Assembly: GCF_030143255.1 (NCBI RefSeq)
Contig: NZ_JARJNR010000005.1
Location: 248,068-312,067, forward strand
Length of the DNA: 64,000 nucleotides
From: Frigidibacter sp. SD6-1
GTDB taxonomy: Bacteria; Pseudomonadota; Alphaproteobacteria; Rhodobacterales; Rhodobacteraceae
Direction of reading: 5' to 3'
A program made the position numbers and the translations under genes. Under the pieces are notes generated by a model that ran no database searches, was not told the origin of the DNA, and was given only the letters and a program-made list of their open reading frames with translations. Shown piece by piece: positions 16,848 through 25,325 of this stretch. Numbering within the stretch: position 1 is the first letter of the stretch; every line of letters begins with the position of its first letter.

Positions 16848-18980
16848 ATGGGCTATGCTTGGGACGAGATAGGCGCGGGCGAGACAGAGAGTGAGGCAGC
16901 ACTCGACAAGATCAATCCCTATGAGGACTGGGAGAAGGTGACCAGGCCGGATGGCGGTCCGGATTCACTGACTCCAGACCAACAGCGGTGGCAACCGGTC
17001 TATGTGATGCTCCAGAGCCGTCCTTTGTCCTATCAGGATAGCGCGACTGCTTTGCTGGCGGCTGTACATCCAGGCACTGTTGCCATCGGCCAGGACACGC
17101 AAGAGATGCTGGAGCAGGTCAAGAACCACCCGGCCAAAGCGAACAACCCGGTTCCGGAGCATCTGTTGCGGTTCTTCCTCTTCCGGCCCGAAGGCGAAGC
17201 CTACTCTGACATCGCAGACGGCCAGCCGTTGCCCTACGAGGTGATCGAGGTCGGCCCGGCGATCCCTGGCGCCTTCGTGGACCAAACCGCGACTGTCCCT
17301 CTTCGCGACCGGGTCGTTTCGAAAGGCCGGCGCGCGGCCGGAACCGAAGTGGTGACCGCAGTGATCGACGATATAATGGGCATCGCCAACGAGCGCTTCC
17401 GCGCCAGCCCGACAGAAAGCCGCTTTCGCTATTTCTGGGCGCAAAGCCTGCCGAGCATGACGACCCGCAGCGGCCCTACGGGACCCTACGTCTATCCGGT
17501 CATCGGGACGGAGTGGGAAAAGAAGACTATCGATGCGTTCCTGGCAGGGTCGGCAAGCGAGGAGGACTTCTACCGCATACTGTTTCCCGGCGGTTTGCAG
17601 ATGCTGTTTCCCGTGGAAAGGGGCGGTGCAGCAAGCAATATCTACGACCCGGAGTACCGCCGTCCGATTGGATTCGCCGCGACCCACGGCACGCATGTCG
17701 CTGACCTGGCCGCCGGCTGTCCGATGGGCAGCCAGACAGGGCGGCCCATCGTCGGCGTTCAGCTGCCGCAGCTGGCCACGTTCGAAACCTGGGGGGCGCG
17801 GCTCGATCTGTTCATCCTGATGGCGGTCCATCGCATCCTGCATCTGGCAGACAATTGGGATCAGGGCGGTACCACCGTCTTCGCTCCCGTCGTCATAAAC
17901 GTCAGCTACGGAACGTTGGCCGGGCCGAAGGACGGCAGCGGCTTTCTGGAGGCGGAGATCGCCCGGCTGGTGCGCTTGCGCAACCGTCGGGGCTATCCAA
18001 CCGCCGTGGTTTTGCCCACGGGCAACGGCTACAGGGCGCAGACACATGCCGAGATGCGTCTTGCAAGAGGGCAGCAGCGCTCTGTCACGCTGCGTGTACA
18101 GCCCGAGGACCAGTCGGTGAGTTTTCTGGAGTTGTGGATAGACGGTCTTCGCGATGCCCGCCTGACCTTCGCGCCGCCTGTCGGTCCGGACCAGCGAATT
18201 TCCCTGTCCCCGAATGTTCCCGCTGTCTGGGACTGGAAGCGGAACGGTACCACGGTGGGGCGGCTCTATGTTCAGCCGCGTGGTGCGCGCACCCGGGTGA
18301 TCGTCGCGCTTTGCCCGACGCTTAACCACGCCGACCCCGCACACACCGCGCTGCCCGGCGCCTACCGGATAACGATTGCGAACCGAGGCGCGGCGCACCT
18401 GATCGCTCTCTTCGACGTGCAGCGAGACGATACGCCCTCGTCTTTTCCGATCTTCGGCCGCCAGGCCTATCTCGACCATGAAACGGTCGACGGACTTGAC
18501 CCCGAGACCTTTCGCTATGATCTGCCGCGCGCCGGAAGCCCGATCCAGCGACGGGGCACACTGTCGGCCCTGACCACCGCGAACGACCCTAACGTGATCA
18601 TCGTCGGCGGGGCGTTCGATCGTGATGGGCTGCCCCGCGATGAGCTGCGCGCCGCGCTCTATGCCGGATCCGGGCCGACTGCAGGCCGGTCTGCTCCCGA
18701 TCTTGCAGCAGTCAGCGAAGAAACCCGCAGCCATCCAGGCATACTTGCGGCCGGAACCTTTTCGGGATCAGCAGCGATCTTTGCCGGTACAAGCACCGCC
18801 GCCCCGCAGGTGACCCGGGCCATTGTCGACCAGTGGAGCCTCTTGCCAGGCGTGACACAGGTGGACCTCAACGCGCTGGTGGCACGGCCGGTACGGCCCC
18901 CGCTCCGGCCGCAGCTTGGCCGGGGCATTCTGGCCTTCCCGCCGGATCGGACCCGTCAGGCACGCCGCTTGCCAGACTGA
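16848..18980 (+). CDS. S8 family (subtilisin-like) serine peptidase
   Basis: This 710-residue protein has the subtilase catalytic blocks in order. The Asp block is VVTAVIDDIMGIANERF, near residue 170; the His block is ATHGTHVADLAAG, near residue 280; the Ser block is FAGTSTAAPQVTRA, near residue 645. The Asp block reads D-D-I where most subtilases have D-[ST]-G, so activity is likely but not certain. Between the His and Ser blocks is an insert of about 200 residues that could be a beta domain. There is no signal peptide, so it may be cytoplasmic or leave by an unusual route. The ATG at 16848 has GGGAGG upstream. It converges on a PAP2-family gene with a 12-base gap. Confidence 0.82.
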   Translation: MGYAWDEIGAGETESEAALDKINPYEDWEKVTRPDGGPDSLTPDQQRWQPVYVMLQSRPLSYQDSATALLAAVHPGTVAIGQDTQEMLEQVKNHPAKANNPVPEHLLRFFLFRPEGEAYSDIADGQPLPYEVIEVGPAIPGAFVDQTATVPLRDRVVSKGRRAAGTEVVTAVIDDIMGIANERFRASPTESRFRYFWAQSLPSMTTRSGPTGPYVYPVIGTEWEKKTIDAFLAGSASEEDFYRILFPGGLQMLFPVERGGAASNIYDPEYRRPIGFAATHGTHVADLAAGCPMGSQTGRPIVGVQLPQLATFETWGARLDLFILMAVHRILHLADNWDQGGTTVFAPVVINVSYGTLAGPKDGSGFLEAEIARLVRLRNRRGYPTAVVLPTGNGYRAQTHAEMRLARGQQRSVTLRVQPEDQSVSFLELWIDGLRDARLTFAPPVGPDQRISLSPNVPAVWDWKRNGTTVGRLYVQPRGARTRVIVALCPTLNHADPAHTALPGAYRITIANRGAAHLIALFDVQRDDTPSSFPIFGRQAYLDHETVDGLDPETFRYDLPRAGSPIQRRGTLSALTTANDPNVIIVGGAFDRDGLPRDELRAALYAGSGPTAGRSAPDLAAVSEETRSHPGILAAGTFSGSAAIFAGTSTAAPQVTRAIVDQWSLLPGVTQVDLNALVARPVRPPLRPQLGRGILAFPPDRTRQARRLPD

Positions 18981-18992
18981 TCGCGCGCGCCG

Positions 18993-20111
18993 CTACTTCG
19001 GCCATTCGCCGTCGGCCATTCGCCAGAACTCCGCGAGGATCGCGCTGGTCGGGTCCTTTGGCGAAGCGGGCGAGGCCGGAACCCGACGATCCGGGGGCAA
19101 GCCGTCGCCCAGCCAGTCGAGGTCGAAATCTTCCGCGCAGTTGAACTGCGGGGCTGCGTGGTTGTTCAGGTTCGGGACGACGAGCACCGCCCTTCTTTTC
19201 CGCGCGCCGGTCGCAAGGCCGAAAAGATGTTCGCCCAAGCAGCAACCGAGAACCGCACCGGCGGCGGAATCAACCGGGAAATGCACGCCTGCGACCGTCC
19301 GGTTGGCGGCGATCCGGCTGGCCAGCCGGAAGGGCTGATCCCGATCGCTGATCCCTTTGCGCGGGCCCTCGCCGGTCATCAAACGGTGCATGACCGTTGC
19401 CACGGCGAACGCTTCGGTCGCGTGGCCGCTGGGATAGCTTGAATGATCCGGCGTTTGGACGATCGGCTGCAGTTGCGGCGCGAAGTCGATCGGGCGCGGA
19501 GAGCGGCAGATGTGCTTTACCTTCATCTCGATATGAATGCAGAAGCGCACCGTCGCCTCAAGCAGTTCAAGCGTGCGCAACCGTCGCTGGTCGTCGATCA
19601 GCCCAAGCGCCCCGTAGAACGACAAGATGTCATCCTGTTGCAGATGAATCTCGGGCAGGCGGTCGTCGCGCAGGTCAGCGTAGGACCGCAGCCATTTCAG
19701 CTGCGCCTCGAACATGGCGACATTCGGTTTGGCAATACTGCACAGCAGCCCCGACCCGCTGCGCCGTTTTACTTCTGCGGTTCCGCCCCCGCCCGCAACC
19801 TCGATCGATCCGAACAGTTCGTGATCGAGCATGAGGCCGCGGGTCGAATACCGCAGGTAGAGTATCTCGTGATCGTGGGCTGGGCTGTCCCCGCCGAGAT
19901 AGAGATTGACCGCGTTCTTGCGGTCGCCATCCCAGAACCCGGCGATGCCGTCGTGGGTTACAGTCAGGGCGGCATTCAGAAGCGACGAGCTTTCGCCGCC
20001 GGCATGGTCGAACAGGTCGCCTTCTCCGGATCGACCGGACCGGCCCGATCTGCCGGACCGTCCCGACCTTCCCGAACGGCCCGAACGGCCGGATCTGCCA
20101 AATTCACTCAT
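18993..20111 (-). CDS. PAP2-superfamily protein (vanadium haloperoxidase/acid phosphatase-like) with N-terminal RSG repeat
   Basis: The 372 residues contain all three PAP2 motifs. KX6RP is at 199-207 (KHICRSPRP), PSGH at 227-230, and RX5HX3D at 271-281 (RTVAGVHFPVD). These build the phosphate- or vanadate-binding site shared by acid phosphatases and vanadium haloperoxidases. The layout without membrane helices is closer to the soluble haloperoxidase branch. Residues 5-29 are eight RSG triplets in a row, which is highly unusual. There is no signal peptide. Substrate and reaction are not decided by the sequence. It is convergent with the subtilase gene. Confidence 0.8.
   Translation of the reverse strand: MSEFGRSGRSGRSGRSGRSGRSGRSGRSGEGDLFDHAGGESSSLLNAALTVTHDGIAGFWDGDRKNAVNLYLGGDSPAHDHEILYLRYSTRGLMLDHELFGSIEVAGGGGTAEVKRRSGSGLLCSIAKPNVAMFEAQLKWLRSYADLRDDRLPEIHLQQDDILSFYGALGLIDDQRRLRTLELLEATVRFCIHIEMKVKHICRSPRPIDFAPQLQPIVQTPDHSSYPSGHATEAFAVATVMHRLMTGEGPRKGISDRDQPFRLASRIAANRTVAGVHFPVDSAAGAVLGCCLGEHLFGLATGARKRRAVLVVPNLNNHAAPQFNCAEDFDLDWLGDGLPPDRRVPASPASPKDPTSAILAEFWRMADGEWPK
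20025..20096 (-). repeat. Tandem 9-base coding repeat encoding (RSG)8
   Basis: Eight degenerate nine-base units encode Arg-Ser-Gly tracts at the start of the PAP2-family protein. The units differ at synonymous positions (CGG/CGA/AGA-type choices), so the protein repeat is better kept than the DNA repeat. Confidence 0.85.
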
Positions 20112-20285
20112 CGTGCCCTCCCCAAGCGGTTCTATGTCCGATGCTCCGGTTTTGGCGGATCACGTCAACTCGCCAGTCTGCTGTCAGGTGGATTTTACGC
20201 AAAAATGACGCTAGGGTAGGTCATTGACCGGAAGAAGCGCCGGACAATGAACGGTCTGTGGTGGGGTTCAGGCTTGGGTGGCTAA

Positions 20286-21950
20286 TTGGACGGTTTGGCT
20301 GATCCCAAAGGGGAGGAGAAGCTCAGGCTACATCTGTTTGGAGTATTTCGGCTCGAAACAGCGGCCGGGCAGGACCTAACTCCGAAAGGCGCCAAGACCT
20401 GCGGGATGCTGGCGCTGCTTGCCTGTGACGCGCTCAGGCCGAAGGCGCGGACCTGGCTGCAGGACAAACTGTGGAGCAACCGGGACCGCGATCAGGGAGC
20501 GGCGAGCCTTCGCCAGGTGCTCAGCCAGCTGCGACGCGACCTTGGCCCGAATGCAGATATCTTGCAGATTGGGCGCACCCGGGTCGCTCTCGATCCGGTC
20601 AGGATCGACGTGATCGCGGATCCGGGGAACGGTCGCCGCGAGTTCCTGGAAGGCATGGATGTTCGTGACCCGGAATTCGAAAGCTGGCTCAGCAGCGAAC
20701 GCAGCGCCTTCGCCCGGCCCACGCCAGAGCCGGGAGGGGCAGTAGGCAGCGCGGCGGGCCGGGCGGCGGACGGGGCGCTGGCCGCGCCCGGATTTGCGGC
20801 ACCGGACCGCACGCGCGTCGTTCATTTGCTGGCCCACACCAGTCGCGACGGGCCGGAGCGGCTGTTCGAGACCCTGTTCATTGACTGTCTGGAACGCAGC
20901 CTGTCGGAAACACTTGTGGCCGAGATCTATCGCCATCCACCGCTGGTCGATCAGCCCGCGCAGATCGTGGTTGCGGTGCAAGCCTACATGGCAGGCCCCG
21001 GCGAAATAGGCCTCAGGCTCGCGGTCGAGGAAGGGGCGACGCGACGCGCTGTCTGGTCGGGGCGGCGGATAGTGCGCATGAACGGCGCGCCGCCGGTCGA
21101 TCATCTCGACATCCTGTCTTTCGTGACCGAAACGACAGAGGCGGTGGCGGATGCGCTGGTCCTTCGGGTGCGTCGACAGTGCGAGACCGCGGACGCAGCC
21201 GTGCTGGGCCGTATCGCCGTGCGCAAGATCTTCTCGATGAGGCCGGCCGAGGTGGCGCAGGCGGATGTGCTTCTTGCGCAAGCCTACGCGCTCGATCCGC
21301 GCGCCGTCTTCCTGGCATGGCGTGTACAGTTGCGCGTCATTCAACGCATGGAACGGCATATTCCCGAGGACGATATCGAACACGATGGTCTTGTGCGATT
21401 GATCAGCGAAGCGCTTGATCTTGAGCCAACCAATTCCCTTGTCCTGTCTGCGGCCGCCAATTCCATGGTGCTGGTCGAAGATGACTTGCCCGCCGGTGTC
21501 GACCTGGCGCGGCGCAGCCTGGCGCTGAACACCGCCAACCCCTTCGCCTGGGATTGCCTGAGCATCGCTCTCTTGATGGACGGCAAGGCGGAAGAGGCGC
21601 ATCGCCTCCAGATGCGGGCCTGTACGCTTGCGGCGCGGTCGCCCATCCGCCACTTCTGGGACATGGGGGCCTGTCTGACATCGGTGGTGACCGGGCGCCA
21701 TGATGCGGCATTGCGCTTGGCACAGGCCGCGTCGGTCATGGTGCCGGATTTCCGGCCGCCCCTGCGCTATATGGCCGCGCTACACGCCGCGCGGGGCGAA
21801 GCCGACCGGGCCGCGACGGCGCTAGAGCGGCTCGGCCGGGCCGAGGCCGACTTTTCTCTGGACCGCATGCTCGAGGATCGTTCCTACCCCGTCGCCGCCC
21901 TGCGCCGAAGCGGGCTTCTGTCCAATCACCGCCTGCGCGACCTTCTCTGA
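20286..21950 (+). CDS. SARP-like transcriptional regulator with TolB-N/TPR-like region
   Basis: Residues 10 to about 100 resemble the winged-helix DNA-binding domain of SARP/AfsR-type activators: LRLHLFGVFRLETAAGQDL, GMLALLACDALRPKARTWLQDKLW and AASLRQVLSQLRRDL. Residues 170-300 resemble the TolB-N-like domain that accompanies such regulators, and the C-terminal part is helical and TPR-like. No ATG is available at the front, so the start is the TTG at 20286 or the TTG three codons later; both are uncertain. It stands upstream of and in line with the lipoprotein/Slam pair, with 173 bases between. Control of those genes is an inference from position. Confidence 0.75.
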   Translation: MDGLADPKGEEKLRLHLFGVFRLETAAGQDLTPKGAKTCGMLALLACDALRPKARTWLQDKLWSNRDRDQGAASLRQVLSQLRRDLGPNADILQIGRTRVALDPVRIDVIADPGNGRREFLEGMDVRDPEFESWLSSERSAFARPTPEPGGAVGSAAGRAADGALAAPGFAAPDRTRVVHLLAHTSRDGPERLFETLFIDCLERSLSETLVAEIYRHPPLVDQPAQIVVAVQAYMAGPGEIGLRLAVEEGATRRAVWSGRRIVRMNGAPPVDHLDILSFVTETTEAVADALVLRVRRQCETADAAVLGRIAVRKIFSMRPAEVAQADVLLAQAYALDPRAVFLAWRVQLRVIQRMERHIPEDDIEHDGLVRLISEALDLEPTNSLVLSAAANSMVLVEDDLPAGVDLARRSLALNTANPFAWDCLSIALLMDGKAEEAHRLQMRACTLAARSPIRHFWDMGACLTSVVTGRHDAALRLAQAASVMVPDFRPPLRYMAALHAARGEADRAATALERLGRAEADFSLDRMLEDRSYPVAALRRSGLLSNHRLRDLL

Positions 21951-22123
21951 CCTCGGGAATCAATTATTTCGCCGCCAGAGCGCGGAATTACCTGCGGATT
22001 CACGATCGATTCACATCCCGCTCACGGCACCCGGCGCAGCCTTCCTGATGACCGGCATTGCGCGTTGCACCGCATTTGCCGGTCGCATCGCAACCGCCCG
22101 CTTGGGCATCAGGGGGAAACGTC

Positions 22124-23101
22124 ATGAAACAGCAAATCAGCAGCGCCAGTGCGCTGGCAGTCCTGGCCGCACTGTCGGCCTGCGGCGGGTCAGGAACCCC
22201 GTCGATCGTTCAGCCATCCACCACCCGTCTTTTCGCGGCCGACAGCGGCACGGCTGGAAAGGCGCTTCAGGATAGCAAGACGCTGACCGCCCAGACCGGA
22301 AGCACCTCGACCTACGAGATCGACTGGAACAATCACACCACCACGCTGAAAAGCGGCACGTTCGAGGTCTTCAAGAATGCGAGCGGCGAACTCAGCATGG
22401 TCGTGGACGGCAAGACCTATGATTTCGCGCCGGGCGACCGGTTCGTCGACCCGAGCGACGGGCTGGTCTACGAATATGATATTCAGGATCCGGCAAACCA
22501 GGTCTGGCTCTATCTCGGAAGCAGTACCGGTACGCTCGATGAGGCGCTCGATCCGAACCAGAGCGGCTATGCGCAGGTATGGAGCTATTATGTTGACGTA
22601 GACCAGAACGGTATTGCGCAGCAGGGTTATGCGGTGGTCGGCACGGAAACCCAAGCCGCCGACCTGGCGCTTCTGCCGTCGGCGACCTATTCGGGCCGGG
22701 CGCGCATGAACCTGGTGCCGGACACGGGCTACACGGGCGGTTCAACGAGCCGCACACGCGTCCGTTCCGACATGGATCTCGCCGCCGATTTCGGCGCCGG
22801 GACCATTGCCGGAAACCTGACCAACATCTCGGTCGAACCGCCGGGCGGAGCCGAGACCGCCGTGGCGGGCTCCATCTCGATGGATCAGACGACGCTCGCC
22901 GGGAACGGCTTTTCAGGATCCCTGACCCCGGACGCGGCCTTCATCGCTGGACAGGGGGCGGGCTTCTCGGCCAACGGCACCTACGCCGGCATCTTCTACG
23001 GTCCGGCAGCCGATCAGGTCGCCGGAACCTTGTCCATGACCGGCACCGACGCCAGCGGCAACTGGAACGGTTCCGGTTACTTCATCGGAACCCAGAACTA
23101 A
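22124..23101 (+). CDS. TbpB-barrel-like lipoprotein, probable Slam substrate
   Basis: The 325-residue product has a lipoprotein signal ending LAALSAC, with Cys20 as the lipidated residue. The last 140 residues have the pattern of the transferrin-binding-protein B beta-barrel domain: a run of amphipathic strands and the closing YAGIFYGPAADQVAGTLS, followed by a short tail. Proteins with this barrel are typical clients of Slam translocators, which flip lipoproteins to the cell surface. The Slam gene follows 180 bases downstream. ATG 22124 has AGGGGG upstream. Its ligand is unknown, and nothing shows iron or transferrin binding. Confidence 0.82.
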   Translation: MKQQISSASALAVLAALSACGGSGTPSIVQPSTTRLFAADSGTAGKALQDSKTLTAQTGSTSTYEIDWNNHTTTLKSGTFEVFKNASGELSMVVDGKTYDFAPGDRFVDPSDGLVYEYDIQDPANQVWLYLGSSTGTLDEALDPNQSGYAQVWSYYVDVDQNGIAQQGYAVVGTETQAADLALLPSATYSGRARMNLVPDTGYTGGSTSRTRVRSDMDLAADFGAGTIAGNLTNISVEPPGGAETAVAGSISMDQTTLAGNGFSGSLTPDAAFIAGQGAGFSANGTYAGIFYGPAADQVAGTLSMTGTDASGNWNGSGYFIGTQN

Positions 23102-23280
23102 GACCGGACATTTCGGCCGGACGGTTCCAGGTTCCGGCGCGGGCGCAACCCAAGCTGCGCCCGCGCTCACACAGGCGGGCCCTGCCCGGATCACGGCTTG
23201 GGACGGAAGGCGCCGGCAGGTCACGCATGGCCCGGAAATCGCGGCCCGCCCATCGCCGGTACAGCTTGGGAGATGCCATC

Positions 23281-24558
23281 ATGTTCCGCAAATCGCTTTT
23301 GGCGGCTGTTGTCGCGCTTGGGCTTTTCTCAGGCCCTGTGGCCGCGCAAAGCCATCTCGACCTTCTTCGGGCCGGCAACTATCCGGCCGCCCGCGAGGCG
23401 CTGGCCCGGCTGGTCGGTGGCCGACCCGATGCCGATCTTCATCAGGCCTTTCTGGAAGCGCTGATCCTGATCCGCGAGGGCAAGGACGACCGCGCCGCCG
23501 GGGCGCTGAGAGCGATCCTCGACCGCGAACCGAGGTTCGAGCCGGCGCGGCGCGAACTTGCCATGCTTCTGGCCCGGACAGGCCAGGTACAGGGTGCGCT
23601 CTATCATGCAGAGACGTTGCTGGGCACGACGAACGACTCCGGCCTGCGCGCGGCGCTGGAAGGTTTCATCGCCAGCCAGTCTGCGGGCAAGCCGCGCGGC
23701 ATCACGACGCGTTTCAGCCTCTTGCCCTCGACCAATGCCAACGGCGGCACCGACGCCGAGACGATCGTCATCGGCGGCCTGCCCTTCACGCCCGATCCTG
23801 CCTCCCGCGCAACTCCCGCGCTGGGGCTGAGTTTCGGGATCACCGGTTGGAACCGCTGGTCCCTGTCCGAGACCTGGAACGCCACCCTGTCCGGCAGCGT
23901 CGATGTGCGCCGCTACGATCACGATGCGGTGGCCGACGAGACGGTCGTGGCGGTCCGGCTCGACTTCGGTACGGCGGGGTCGCGGCACCGGCTGACATTC
24001 GGGCCGGTCGCCGACCGGATGTGGAAGAACGACCGACCCTACCGCACCCGCCTCGGGGCTGGCGTCAGCTATCAGTACCGGTGGAGACCCGATCTGGTGG
24101 TCGGCGCCAGCGCGACCCGGTGGCGCCAGGCCCACGATGACCTTGGCTATCTGGACGGTAACTTGCTGAGCGGTGCCCTGTCCGCCACCTGGATCGCGGA
24201 CGCCGACCTGACATTCTCGGTCGCGCTGCCGTTCGAGGTTGAACAGACCGGCAGCCCGCATCTCGATCATCAGAGCCTCGGCCTTCGCCTTGGCCTCGAC
24301 AAGACCTGGAATGGCGGCCTCAGCACCGGCCTTAACTTGGGCTATAGCGAGGACCGCTATGACGGCCCCTATCCAGCCTTCGGCTTCCCGCGCAAGGACA
24401 AGGTGACGACGGTGGGCCTCACCCTGCGCAGTGCCAAAGTGCAAATCGGCCGATTCGTTCCAGAACTGTCGCTCACCTACGAGCGCGCGCGTTCGAACAT
24501 CCCTTTCCACGATCACGGGAAGATCGATGTCGGCCTGTCGCTGACCCAGCGGTTCTGA
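23281..24558 (+). CDS. Slam-type surface lipoprotein assembly modifier (DUF560)
   Basis: The 425-residue protein has a signal peptide ending PVAAQS. Helical TPR-like repeats follow to about residue 130 (LLRAGNYPAAREALARLV, ILDREPRFEPARRELAML and ARTGQVQGALYHAETLL). A C-terminal outer-membrane beta-barrel of alternating strands begins near residue 145 and ends in a terminal phenylalanine (LTQRF), the usual recognition signal for Bam. This is the Slam architecture. ATG 23281 is preferred over an in-frame start 18 codons upstream because it begins the signal peptide. It probably moves the neighbouring lipoprotein to the outer leaflet. Confidence 0.85.
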   Translation: MFRKSLLAAVVALGLFSGPVAAQSHLDLLRAGNYPAAREALARLVGGRPDADLHQAFLEALILIREGKDDRAAGALRAILDREPRFEPARRELAMLLARTGQVQGALYHAETLLGTTNDSGLRAALEGFIASQSAGKPRGITTRFSLLPSTNANGGTDAETIVIGGLPFTPDPASRATPALGLSFGITGWNRWSLSETWNATLSGSVDVRRYDHDAVADETVVAVRLDFGTAGSRHRLTFGPVADRMWKNDRPYRTRLGAGVSYQYRWRPDLVVGASATRWRQAHDDLGYLDGNLLSGALSATWIADADLTFSVALPFEVEQTGSPHLDHQSLGLRLGLDKTWNGGLSTGLNLGYSEDRYDGPYPAFGFPRKDKVTTVGLTLRSAKVQIGRFVPELSLTYERARSNIPFHDHGKIDVGLSLTQRF

Positions 24559-25325
24559 TCAGGCGGGCGACACAGTCCGACCAGGTCAGCGGTGAATTGA
24601 AAGGCGGTGCATCCCTGCAAATGCAGGGAGCGGCGTCGGTGTAAGGCATCGATATGTGATGTTGCCCACAACATCAGGCGACCGTGGGTCTTTTGCCGTC
24701 GCGCGGCGCCCAAGCTGCCGGGAAGAACGACGAGAGCTTCAGCCCGTCGAGAATCGGCCGATGACTGGCGCATCTGGCCACAGGCGGCGAAGTCAAGGAC
24801 CTGTTCGCCTCCCGCGCCCTCCAGAACCTTCGGGAGCGTTCCCTGCTGGGCCTCGGCACCCGGCGGGACGGCAATCCTGTCTCGGCGGCGTTGGCAGACA
24901 GGCAGGTCGCACGGTGCAGCGGCCAGCAAGCAGGGCAGCGCCCTTGTGCCGAAGTCCCTCGGCCGCAAGGCGGACAAAACAGCTGTTGGTTGAGGCCGTT
25001 TCACCGAATGCCTTACGCTAGGTAAGGCGTCTTTTCACATGAACGGCGCATGAGCTTGCGGTCAAGGATTCCCTCGGCGATCAGCTGCCGATCGTCGGCC
25101 AATCTTCGCCGAGCACTCACGTCTTTCGTTCAATGCGTTGATTTTATAAGATTTATTTTGTCTGTGATTTGCGTCTCGCTGCGTAGACAGGTCCGCAAAA
25201 ATAAAACATCATCGCTTCCATCAACAGTAACTTGCCGACATACGCCGTGCGACGCGATGGTCCTGCGTCCTGCGCGCGTGTGCAATCAAAACAACTCTAG
25301 GTAGTAGAACAGGGAGCCTTCAGAC
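24559..25325. other. 767-base region without a supported gene; AT-rich promoter area at its right end
   Basis: Both strands have short open frames but none shows a domain. The frames are broken by stops and read like neglected coding sequence. A short hairpin lies near the left end. The stretch around 25131-25215 is clearly AT-rich compared with its surroundings and probably holds the promoter of the RTX protease gene. The middle part (24650-25000) could be gene debris, but I could not assign it to a family. Confidence 0.35.
24612..24629 (+). terminator. Short hairpin after slam
   Basis: TCCCTGC and GCAGGGA form a seven-base stem with a four-base AAAT loop, 54 bases after the Slam stop codon. 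There is no T-run behind it, so it is only a possible terminator. Confidence 0.4.

Noticed and set aside
24513-25004. 163-codon minus-strand frame behind Slam
   Set aside because: It overlaps the end of the Slam gene, has no recognisable domain, and the same area has equally long frames in other phases.
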